In this document: piece by piece, positions 55,549 to 64,000 of the stretch
How the letters are laid out: each line of letters opens with the position of its first letter
Position numbering within the stretch: the first letter of the stretch is position 1
Source of the DNA: Leptodontidium sp. MPI-SDFR-AT-0119
Lineage: Eukaryota; Ascomycota; Leotiomycetes; Helotiales; Leptodontidiaceae
Direction of reading: 5' to 3'
NCBI GenBank assembly: GCA_020726505.1
Contig: JAHLEZ010000041.1
Coordinates: forward strand, 124,001-188,000
DNA: 64,000 nt
The notes under the pieces: model-generated
What the model was told of the DNA's origin: nothing
What the model saw: only the letters and a program-made list of their open reading frames with translations
Database searches by the model: none
Translations under genes and position numbers: made by a program

Positions 55549-58500
55549 TTAGACACTAAAATTTAGCTGGATAGATACCCAGGGACCTTTTGTCTGGATA
55601 AATCCGAGTACACCCGTACCTACGCCTAAGTCTGGTTCTAGTCTTGACTCCGAGCTAACAGCTGGAGTTAAATCACTAGCAAACGCGCATGGTGGTAATC
55701 CATCCTCCAAACTGGTTGGATACTCTTCCGGGGACTGCAAACCACACAGAAATCCTTCGGCCTTCTCGGTGGTTTTCGAAAAGTCATGGCCCTGGCTTCG
55801 TCCGTCATTCTTAGAAAGAGCGCAAAGAATGCGCTTCGAAAGACCTAAGCTCTTCGCAATGGAAAGAAGCGTACATCTTTCAGCCGTGCCGGATAATCTG
55901 GGGTCGGCGCGATGCTCAAGCAGAAGAGAAACTGCCTTTTCGATTTCTGTCGCCGGATCCTTACTCTGCAAAGGATCGAAAAAAATACTTGTTTCACCAA
56001 ATATATTTGGGTTGGCGCCATGATCGAGTAAAAGCTGCACAAGGTGGAGTTGCCCGTTCTGCATCGCAACTCTCAGGGCAGATGTTTCTATGCCATCTGT
56101 CACTTGGTTCTGGAATATCCCTTCGCGATTGATCATCAGATCGTCGTTGATCATGGATGTTGGCTGTGATAGTAAGAGGGCTCTTACACTATCATAATGG
56201 CCCTCTTGTATAGACAGGTATAATGCTGCTTTTTCGGTATCCTGAATGGCACCGTCTTAGTATCTTCCATTCTATGTGAGTTTCTGAACAAAATGTTCCA
56301 CAGCCTCATCGTGTCCGATAAATGAACAAAATAGAAGGTCTTCACTTCCCTCAATTAGTTTATCCTCGTAGGGTAATCTAAAGAAGTCTAAGCTTCGGTC
56401 ATCTTTGTGAGGTAAAGTTCTAAACTAACTCCTGTAGTGGTTCGACTAGACGTTACAAAGCTTCAGAGATTGTTTTAATAAATGAGAATTCCGACCAGTG
56501 GTCCTAGAGAGGCGGTAGTAGGACACTTAGTGTAAAGATGTATATTCGAGAAATTAATACTTTCTGAATTGACGCTTAAGAAAGATTTAGTCTTAGTATC
56601 GAGGATTAAATATAACGGTATAGTTTAGGCTCGAATAGTCTCTGTAAAGAATTTCGTCGCTTACGAGAGAGTTACTATTAATTGTTTCTTTATTTAAGCC
56701 TTTAATAAAGTCATAGTAATTATTAAGCCTTTAAGTCTTAGACTCTTCTAAAACGTTAAATTCTGTAAAGTATAAATATTAGATATAAGTTTAAGCAAGG
56801 AGCCGGTTTAAACCCGCTATATTTAACGAATATTACTAGGTTCTTGAAGAACTAGTGCCGCTTAAGGGAGCCAGAAGATAAATAGATTTTTAGACCAAAA
56901 ATTCCCTAGCCGTTTAATAGATTAAATAGATCTTATCGTCTACTATAGTAATAAAGAGGCCACATTGATTTCGAATCTTAAGCACAAAATCTTCTAAGTT
57001 TTTAAGGTCTAAATTATCGAAGGAGTGGCTTTCTTCTCTAATAGAGCTTGCGATTCTCATTTCTGGGATACTCAGTGGCCGAACAGTAGTAACAACAATC
57101 TTGAGCACTTTCTCGCCTTCTTCTGTGATTGGAATCTTCTGCAGCATAGCTTCATATATGTGGCACAAGCCAGATGGAATGCTGGAAAGGAAAGTTCGCA
57201 TCCTTTCGCTCGTTGTGACGCTTATACTGACGGCCGACGTGGCCACAAGGCGCAGAATCAAACTTATGCATAGGTAAGTGCTGTTCTTCATCTCCTTGAG
57301 ATGGGTTTTCAGAACCTTAGCGACCTCCTCCTTGAGATTGAGCCTTTCTCGAAGCGTCGACACCTCTGCCTCGATGACTAAGTTGATTTCATCCCGTATA
57401 CATTCTGGGTTGGTGTCCTCGCTGGCAGACAGCAGAGTCCTCTGACCTAATTTGCCCAACTTTCGAAATGCCATTTCCACCCCGTGGTAAGGTCGACTGG
57501 TGACGATGAATTTCAGTTTCAGCAATTTTCTATGGTGATCGTCCTGAGGTGCATCGAACTTTGTATAAAAGCAAACCAGCACATCCACAAATCTCGTGGT
57601 CTCCCAATCATCTGAACCCTCATCAAATGCATCTAGAATGCAAACGATACCCGGCAAACTTTCGTCTTCAGTGACTTTCTCCAGTACCTTCCATAGCGTT
57701 GAAACCGACTTGGAGAACAAGCTATCTTTTCTTGCATACGGTACTGCATGTTTGACCAAGTCTGGCCTCTGATCAAACAGTTGGTACAACAAGATACCCA
57801 ACATTTCCCATGCTTCTCTCCTATCATCACGTCTGAAAAAATAGTAGCAGACCACAGTATCGATAGACCCCAGTTGCTTCTTGTCGATCAAAGATCGAGC
57901 CAGGACCGATTTCCCGCAAGCTACATCAGCTATTATCAACAGGAAGCCTTAGCTTTTGCCATCCCTCCAATCAGTAAATTTTGTATTATCCAGCACCCAT
58001 CGACACGTATTAGGAATACATATACCCTATTGGTCTCTATCTCTGTTCTTCTCGTAGTCTACTGATCCTCGAAGCGTCTAAAGACATCTCTCTTCCTATT
58101 TGTCGCGTTCAAAGGATTATTGCTTAAAGAGAGTCGCTTCCGCGGTAGTCTAAAGCAGTGGAAACCCTTTTGTCATTGAAGAACGAAGGTCGTCATGACG
58201 TTACTACCATTTGGCACATTTCCGTAGCAGCAGAGCTTAGTCTAAGATGCCAAAATATTCTCCACACTCGGCATCACAGCCTTTGATTTGTTCCAATAGC
58301 GAGTCCTAATTCTCAATCTTGAAAATGCTTTTAACAATCCGGAAAGCTCTTGGCTAGGAGATACTACATACGCAGCGCGCTTGGTACTCTAGTATCTTCG
58401 AGTAGAGGTTAACAATAGTTTCCTCGAAATGCTCTACGAGTGAGCTGTCAGGGTGAACGCCATTGTTTAGAACATATTGTGTTTCCGTAGCCCGGTAAAT

Positions 58501-59187
58501 ACGTTCAATAGCGAGATAACGGGTGATCATATTTGTAATTTTTTCGAGCCCGGTGATCATGGCTTCTTTTTCTGTGCGTAGATTTAGTAGCAGTTGAGCT
58601 CTCTAAAATCAGTGACATTCTTCATAGCATTTGCGACAATTGCTTACGGGTAGCAGCAAGCAAACACCCGTCCACGCCAATGAAGCATGTGGATCTGTGC
58701 TGACAACCTCGGAAATAAAAGCTTTGCCAAAAAGGACGATCTCCAAAGCTTGCCGTCCCAGGTCCCTCAGTTTTCCTGATTTCTCATGCAAAGCTAGCTT
58801 ATCTGTGATGTACGCTTGCAACTGCTTCTCTCTTTCCGCACCACTTGACTGCCCGAGACTTAAGCCAGCGACCTCTCGCAGCAAGTACCGGTTGTATCGT
58901 GCAATAAGTTTCTCGTCACGAGCGCGAAGAGAATCGAATGCCCTATCCAAAAAATCCAGTTTCCACGGGATTTTGCATAATTGATCATTGTTTAGTAGAT
59001 CGGCGTCATTTGATCCCAGTGATTGCAGTGATACATCCAGCGAGGAACTTGACGTAACTGTGATAACAGTCGACAGAGATATGGCTCCGTCGTTGACAAG
59101 AGCAGGCCGATAAGCAATTGACGGATCTTCAAAACTACCTTCTGCTGTGGGCCTCAGCAAATCAGGTTCTCTCTGCAAGGAAGGCAT
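55549..59187 (-). pseudogene. NLR-like NACHT_N - NACHT - ankyrin protein, killed by Gln-to-stop changes
   Basis: The minus strand starts MPSLQREPDLLRPTAEGS (59187) and shows the fungal NACHT N-terminal module: LDFLDRAFDSLRARDEKL and DPHASLAWTGVCLLLP. After a mutated stretch the NACHT domain reads from 57939: DVACGKSVLARSLID (Walker A, first Gly missing), CILDAFDEGSDDWE (Walker B), LKFIVTSRPYHG and PSGLCHIYEAMLQKIP. Then come TAREFL and, after another mutated stretch, ankyrin-type repeats (SALRVAMQNGQLHLVQLLL, DHGANPNI) to the end at 55549. Between 58350 and 57950 about nine stops are CAA/CAG turned to TAA/TAG, and TGG-to-TAG is also seen. Fungal NACHT proteins of this build are NLR-type receptors; ankyrin repeats would be the sensor. 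It is non-functional now. Confidence 0.85.
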
Positions 59188-59961
59188 GGTATGCTCTGGG
59201 GCATATGGTGTGCGGCACCAGTATTCAACAACGATCTGATGGACTGTGAAAAGTGTTGGACTTAAGAGTGGTAGTGAAGGATTCGTGGAACGGGCTCGCC
59301 TTCTCGATATGGATGAAATGTGAGGATCACAATTTGGTCGCCTTCGTAGATTGAAACCTGAAGGCTGGGGTAGCTAAAGAATGATTGTTCTAGTACCGGA
59401 CGGGATGTTGATCTGGTAAAGAAAAATACAGCTCCTTCGAATACTAAAAAGGACAGCACGAGCAGATTAAAACATGAAACGAATCCGTGATCCTAGCTAT
59501 AGATTCTTTGGCAGAGCACAACGATTAGGCTGCAACGACCGTGGCTGAGATTCAGGGCTGCGGCTGCGGCTCCAAATCCCGATCAGGTCGGTGTAAGCTG
59601 GAGGTGATATCTGCAACGCCATTTCGCTAATTAATAGGCTGGTGAGAGGCCACATGCCCAGGCAGTGGCCTGCGCAGTGCGCAATTTCTCACACCTGTGG
59701 ATGGATGCTGTGGTTGCACGGCAAGGATCAAAAGAATAATTGGCAGCCACATTGCGGCTGATGCCTACAGCCTCTCCAACTTCTAGATCATATGACGATC
59801 TTGCAGCCCGATCTTTTCGACAACGAGTCATCGCTACCTAATCAACGGGGCTGGAATGCACTGCCACGACCGCCAGCCTATATATGCCTAACCTCCCTTG
59901 ACAATTAGGATCGGACAATCGCTCACACCAGTGGCCATATTCAAATCTCCAAGACAGCGAA
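59188..59961. promoter_or_regulatory. Divergent intergenic region between the NACHT pseudogene and the third HET gene
   Basis: It holds the upstream sequence of both genes. Short ORFs only; no motif is claimed. Confidence 0.4.
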
Positions 59962-61572
59962 ATGAGACTTCTCAACGCGAAAACTTTCACGCGTGCTGAT
60001 TTTAACAATGAGAGCACTGTCCCCGACTACGCTATATTGTCCCATACTTGGGGTGATGACGAAGTCACCTTCAGAGACCTTGCAGAGTTATCACGCGAAC
60101 AACTCGTCTCGAAAAGAGCCTGGGAAAAGGTTGAGAAATGCTGCACCAAGGCCATGGAATGGGGTTTAGAGTGGGTGTGGATAGATACCTGTTGTATCGA
60201 TCAATCAAGCAGTGCTGAATTATCAGAAGCAATCAATTCTATGTACCAGTGGTATCGGAAATCAGCTGTCTGTTACGCCTATCTGTCTGACGTAGACTCT
60301 GTGGAAGAAGATTGTCTATCTGATAGGGTTATTGATCAAGGGCATTCGTCATTCGATAAAGCGCGATGGTTCAGTCGAGGATGGTGCTTGCAGGAGCTAC
60401 TTGCCCCGCGAAATATGCAATTCTACAACATGCGCTGGGAGTTCATCGGAAGTAAAGACAGCTTAAAAGAACGCATTTCGACGATAACCCATATCGATGA
60501 ATATGGTTTATTCATCCCCGACCTCTCGGTTCTCAGCGTGGCAGAGAGAATGTCGTGGGCAGCTCATCGCCAGACTACTCGGGAAGAAGATATTGCGTAT
60601 TGCTTACTAGGAATATTCAACATCAACATGCCACTGCTGTATGGAGAAGGTGAAACAAGAGCCTTTGGTCGCCTCCAAGAAGAAATCATGAAACGGACTG
60701 AAGACCATTCCATACTCGCCTGGAGTGGTAGAGGAACAGACTTTAGAAACGACATGGTGGGATTTCTGGCTCCTCATCCTTCAGCTTTCAGTTATGGAAA
60801 GATCGACTTGCGCGACCTGCCAAAACATGATATCGCACAGGCATTCCCAAGGCATGTCATAGAAGCTGCACCACTATCGATCACTGGCCGTGGGATTTGT
60901 GCTGAGTTGCCTTTGATTTCCTGCCATCCTCATGGCGTCGACTACCTCGCCGTCATTGGCTGCCAAAAATCCGGCTCACCGGAGAGTTATTATGCGATTC
61001 CAGTGACACGTCTCAAGAAGTCGAGCGATGTATTTCGGCGAAGGTCGCCAGATCTTCAAACCGTTTTACTCAACGAGGCTGAAAAGACGCCTTTGGTGAC
61101 TATATTCCTGTTGCGACACTCCAAACCCACACATCTGGAAATTAAAGACACGACACAAGTGTGGCTCAGCTTGTTGGAAATGAGGGATTGCATTTACAAA
61201 ATACAATCCGCTTACCCACCGTCACTCTGGAATGTCGATCGTCGGGCTTTTGCCTTCTCGCCTCTAGATAAGGAGGTGTATCCACGAATGGCCCTCGCAA
61301 TTGCCAACGCTGAGGGAAAGGGATTTGTTTTGAAAATCGATCTAAACCCATTATGCGCCCATTTAGTCGAATTCAATGAACCCATCTCCGAAGAACCAGA
61401 CATGATTGAGAAGAAACTTTTGATACATGATAACTTTCACGTATGCAAGAGTTCACTAGTTCTGGGACAAAATACTGTCACGGCGTCGATACAAGAGAGC
61501 ATTGTGCTCGGGCAGGGCCTATATGAGGTGAAAATATCCATCATTGCCGGAAGAACAAGACAATTTTCCTGA
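59962..61572 (+). CDS. HET domain protein (HET-E/HET-D-type N-terminal effector), 536 aa, intact
   Basis: This is a single-exon ORF from MRLLNAKTFTRADF. HET landmarks are YAILSHTWGDDEVTFRDL (residues 23-40), WVWIDTCCIDQSSSAELSEA, then INSMYQWYRKSAVCYAYLSD, ARWFSRGWCLQELLAPRN and EDIAYCLLGIFNINMPLLYG. It ends the domain with RLQEEIMKRTEDHSILAW, the exact order of the HET-D/HET-E effector class. Unlike HET-E it has no NACHT or WD40 part: after about residue 260 there is a beta-rich tail seen in many stand-alone fungal HET proteins. The upstream neighbour is a NACHT-ankyrin pseudogene on the other strand. No stops or shifts are seen, so it is likely functional. Confidence 0.92.
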   Translation: MRLLNAKTFTRADFNNESTVPDYAILSHTWGDDEVTFRDLAELSREQLVSKRAWEKVEKCCTKAMEWGLEWVWIDTCCIDQSSSAELSEAINSMYQWYRKSAVCYAYLSDVDSVEEDCLSDRVIDQGHSSFDKARWFSRGWCLQELLAPRNMQFYNMRWEFIGSKDSLKERISTITHIDEYGLFIPDLSVLSVAERMSWAAHRQTTREEDIAYCLLGIFNINMPLLYGEGETRAFGRLQEEIMKRTEDHSILAWSGRGTDFRNDMVGFLAPHPSAFSYGKIDLRDLPKHDIAQAFPRHVIEAAPLSITGRGICAELPLISCHPHGVDYLAVIGCQKSGSPESYYAIPVTRLKKSSDVFRRRSPDLQTVLLNEAEKTPLVTIFLLRHSKPTHLEIKDTTQVWLSLLEMRDCIYKIQSAYPPSLWNVDRRAFAFSPLDKEVYPRMALAIANAEGKGFVLKIDLNPLCAHLVEFNEPISEEPDMIEKKLLIHDNFHVCKSSLVLGQNTVTASIQESIVLGQGLYEVKISIIAGRTRQFS

Positions 61573-61998
61573 TACGTCCCCAGCCTCTTGTCATCCACTT
61601 AGACTCTGGTATGTTCACATGCCGGTCAAGCCTCCAGCAGCGCGACGTAACAACGGTAGGCGAGCGACGCCTAGAGACTATTACCACATCGCCCCCATAT
61701 CTTATGGAGTGTATATAAACTCTACATCTCTAACGGCGTCGGATTTGCTGAACCGAAGTCGGGGATTCCTTGCGCATGACAAGCTTGCAAGATTTATGTT
61801 GTGATAGGAATTTAGGTGAGAAGGTTGACATAATCGTCAAGTTGACGAAGCCCCGAATGAGGCTGGAGGTAGGATGCTACAGAGAGGTCAGGTTCAAAGA
61901 TTGGTACGCCCTGTTTATCGGTGTAGGTGAAGATCTGTGGGGTCTTGCGTGTTGGGCAGGTTCGAAGAGAGTTCAAGATATGATGTAGAGTTGCCTCA

Positions 61999-62223
61999 TT
62001 AACTGACAAGCAAATTGAGAATCGTGACAGCTCCGTCTTGTTTGACAATCTTTCGTCTTGACGCCTTGTTGGTTTCGGAGTCTACTATAAATCTCATTCT
62101 CAGCATTTTACACCAGATCCACGTCAACCAGATAGTGAACACTACAATTGTTAAGGGTGTGGTGATAGCCCAGAAGATCCAAAAGCGAGGGGACTCATTC
62201 GAGGTCTCGTTGACGAAAGGCAT
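61999..62223 (-). pseudogene. Possible C-terminal fragment of a CorA-like membrane protein
   Basis: The frame reads FVNETSNESPRFWIFWAITT and TIVVFTIWLTWIW, then a basic tail. The layout (short polar loop, one long hydrophobic segment, basic C-terminus) resembles the final membrane helix of fungal CorA-like proteins. Upstream coding was not found, so this is at best a relic. Confidence 0.3.
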
Positions 62224-62377
62224 AGCGAAAGGGCCTCCATCGCCTCGCTGGCTGGTCTTCCGCTGCCTTGACTTGAGGGAGCATCATTCTGATGGCGATG
62301 ACCACCGCCTCACATTAAGCGAGGGATGTAGGTCCACATTTCTTGTACCAACTATCTGTTTGCACCAATCACTTCCT

Positions 62378-62479
62378 AGTACCAATGGGTTTATGGTACG
62401 AACAAATTGTTTGTACTAACAATTTGACAGTACTAGTAGTTCTTTGGTGCTAGCAAATTATTTGTACCAGTAATTTAAT
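62378..62479. repeat. Tandem repeat, two 51-bp units
   Basis: Units starting AGTACCAATGGG (62378) and AGTACTAGTAGT (62429) share GCAAATT/ACAAATT, TTTGTAC and CAATTT/TAATTT blocks at the same spacing. A partial third copy precedes them (about 62341-62377). GTAC-centred palindromic pieces recur. Confidence 0.65.
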
Positions 62480-62719
62480 AGTACCTGTTGGTGAAGAATA
62501 TTTAGCAACAGTTAGCGCAAAGCTTCAATGTAGAGATATACTGCAGAAGAAAAGACACATTGGTCAGGACTCATTTAGCTCTTGTGCTGAGCGCTTTCGG
62601 TGAGAGTTGGAGTTGAGCATTCATGTCCGTCACAACTAGGGCTCTGGCAAGGAACCGATAAAGGTTGTTAAAGTGATACTCTCATCCTCTAAGACAGGTG
62701 TCCTGCAATCGCATAGAAT

Positions 62720-64000
62720 AGTCAAGTTGCTTTGTGCGCGATGGAGGAACTTCTATCCACAGTTCTTCTTGTTATCTGGGTTTGATCAGCTCCAGATGCC
62801 CGACTGGGAGAGGTAACCGCTGAGGCTGAAATTGCTGTTGATGTGGTACCGAGAATGTCACAGCAAATCAAGCTCCACGGTGCTGCAAATGTTTGGAAAA
62901 GAGAGGGAATCGATGTTCGCTCTCCGGGTGTTCTTGATTCGCTGCTATGGAAGGGCCTGGTGAACCTCATTTCTAGGCCCTGATTCAGACGTGTGTGGAC
63001 ATTCCAAGAATGCGTTCTTGCTGATGATATCTATTTTCTGTGCGGCACCAAAGTGCTAGGGCTCTCAGTCATCGAGCCACTAGTGATGCCTCTGCTACAT
63101 CATCTTACTTCACTACAACTGCTCTTCCCCGATGCCGATCTGGGTAAACCAAGAGTGTACGCAGGTGTCTTGAGGATACTTAGGATAGTAGAATTCAAGC
63201 AACTGGGCAGCGAACCGAGTAAGTGTCTGGACACACTCAGATTTCTATACTTTACTAGGCCTTGGGCAGCCTCCAATCATCTGGATAAGATCTATGGTAT
63301 CATGGGATTGGCTGATAGCTCCTTCAAAAGTCAACTGGCAGTCAATTACAAATACACAACCGCTCAACTGTCGCAACAGATCGCTCACTGGTACACTTCA
63401 TACGGCAACGATCTCTTCATCTTAAATCTCGCGAGTTCGGCCAGGAATAGCGAGGACCAGCTACCCTCGTGGATACCAAATTCCCCGCGATTAGGAAGCC
63501 ACTGGTGCATTGGAATAATATGGCATCGATGCCGGACTAGAATGAGCATAGGACCGGTTCCTAGACCATTCGCTTCAGTCCTTTCGGGAGTTCTGCATGT
63601 ACACGGAATTCGTGTTGATCAAGTCTCCCAGGTGGTCTCGCATTTGGGAAAGCCAGACCCTAGCAGCGCGGGAAAATGCAAGGATATCCTTGATTGGGAA
63701 GAGTCTTGCCTTGCTCTCTCTAAAACAATATTCGGATCGATGGTTGGCAATGTTCCCGAAGCTCACTGGATGACTATCATATCTGGGATATGTGAACAAC
63801 ACCTCAAACCAAACAGAGACAACTAAGATTCGTTGAAGTGCTTCATAGAACTGAACTCCACCGATAGGTGCCTCACACCTGAGCTCGAAACACAAAACCA
63901 AGATCTAGCAGTTCAGATTCGTCGATCATCCCAAGTCTCGAGACTTGGGGGATTTTTCAGCACAAAGGACGCACGTATTGGCCTTGGGCCATAAGCCACA
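62720..64000 (+). pseudogene. HET domain pseudogene, 5' truncated and continuing past the window
   Basis: The frame reads SQVALCAMEELLSTVLLVIW, then LISRP-stop-FRRVWTFQECVLADDI (the block RPWFRRVW is expected, so the TGA at about 62982 replaces Trp), NHLDKIYGIMGLADS and LPSWIPN, ending RRSSQVSRLGGFFSTKDARI and GLGP. Stops are present after IWV, at 62982, after NRDN (TAA, about 63824) and after IGLGP. The N-terminal ALSYxWG part is missing. It is a dead HET gene of the HET-6-like class. Confidence 0.78.

Larger units (their letters stand above)
61573..62719. other. Intergenic region with membrane-protein relic and tandem repeat
   Basis: A minus-strand frame (62223-61999) contains SPRFWIFWAITTPLTIVVFT and resembles the last transmembrane part of fungal CorA-like proteins, but it is isolated. 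The tandem repeat is listed separately. Otherwise nothing is seen. Confidence 0.4.

Noticed and set aside
62722..62970. Minus-strand ORF opposite the HET pseudogene
   Set aside because: It is a shadow of the HET coding frame on the plus strand.
1..64000. CRISPR arrays, bacterial operons or phage genes
   Set aside because: No regularly spaced short repeats were seen, and introns, 5S structure and gene families are fungal.

Overview
This window looks like nuclear DNA from a filamentous ascomycete (Pezizomycotina; a leotiomycete/Helotiales-like fungus is my best guess). The reasons are short GT..AG introns with fungal branch sites, CFEM, LysM and HET domains, a dispersed single 5S rRNA gene, and heavy C-to-T/G-to-A decay of repeats typical of repeat-induced point mutation (RIP). 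All assignments rest on reading the sequence and on remembered family motifs; no database search was possible.

Layout. 1-10.1 kb is ordinary gene space: a secreted NucA/NucB-type nuclease (-, runs off the left edge), a LysM + three CBM18 + two CFEM cell-wall protein (+), an unrecognised protein (-), a GPI-anchored surface protein broken by one stop (-), and a trypsin-fold protein with H, D and S in place (+). 10.8-12.8 kb has a complete Tc1/mariner element with TA duplications and a solo LTR with a 5-bp duplication. 13.7-16.5 kb has two decayed metabolic genes, an MFS phosphate-transporter-like gene and a PRISE-type reductase fragment. 16.86-24.52 kb is one full-length Ty3/Gypsy chromovirus (-), heavily mutated, with 247-bp LTRs and CCTTC duplications.

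From 25 kb on the window is an allorecognition/immune-type accessory region mixed with transposons. It holds a 5S rRNA gene; an intact HET gene (25.6-27.9 kb); a kinase pseudogene; a piggyBac-like element (29.9-36.5 kb) carrying a second solo LTR and a 4.1-kb Tc1-like element; a broken ENTH-protein kinase fusion (37.4-39.8 kb); a patatin-like phospholipase/zinc-finger gene cut by a 4.6-kb Tc1-like element (41.4-48.6 kb); a second HET gene (49.6-51.6 kb); a T5orf172 GIY-YIG protein with C-terminal membrane segments (52.0-54.1 kb); an NLR-like NACHT_N-NACHT-ankyrin pseudogene (55.5-59.2 kb); a third, intact HET gene (60.0-61.6 kb); and a HET pseudogene running off the right edge.

How it fits together. 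HET proteins, NACHT/ankyrin NLRs, patatin phospholipases and fungal-specific kinases are the recurring parts of fungal non-self recognition and regulated cell death. Finding intact, fused, split and RIP-killed members within about 38 kb suggests a fast-turnover reservoir of recognition genes. The most notable single objects are the LysM-CBM18-CFEM fusion, the ENTH-kinase fusion, the patatin-zinc-finger gene split at a TA dinucleotide, and the large Tc1-like family with a possible second, opposite-strand ORF.
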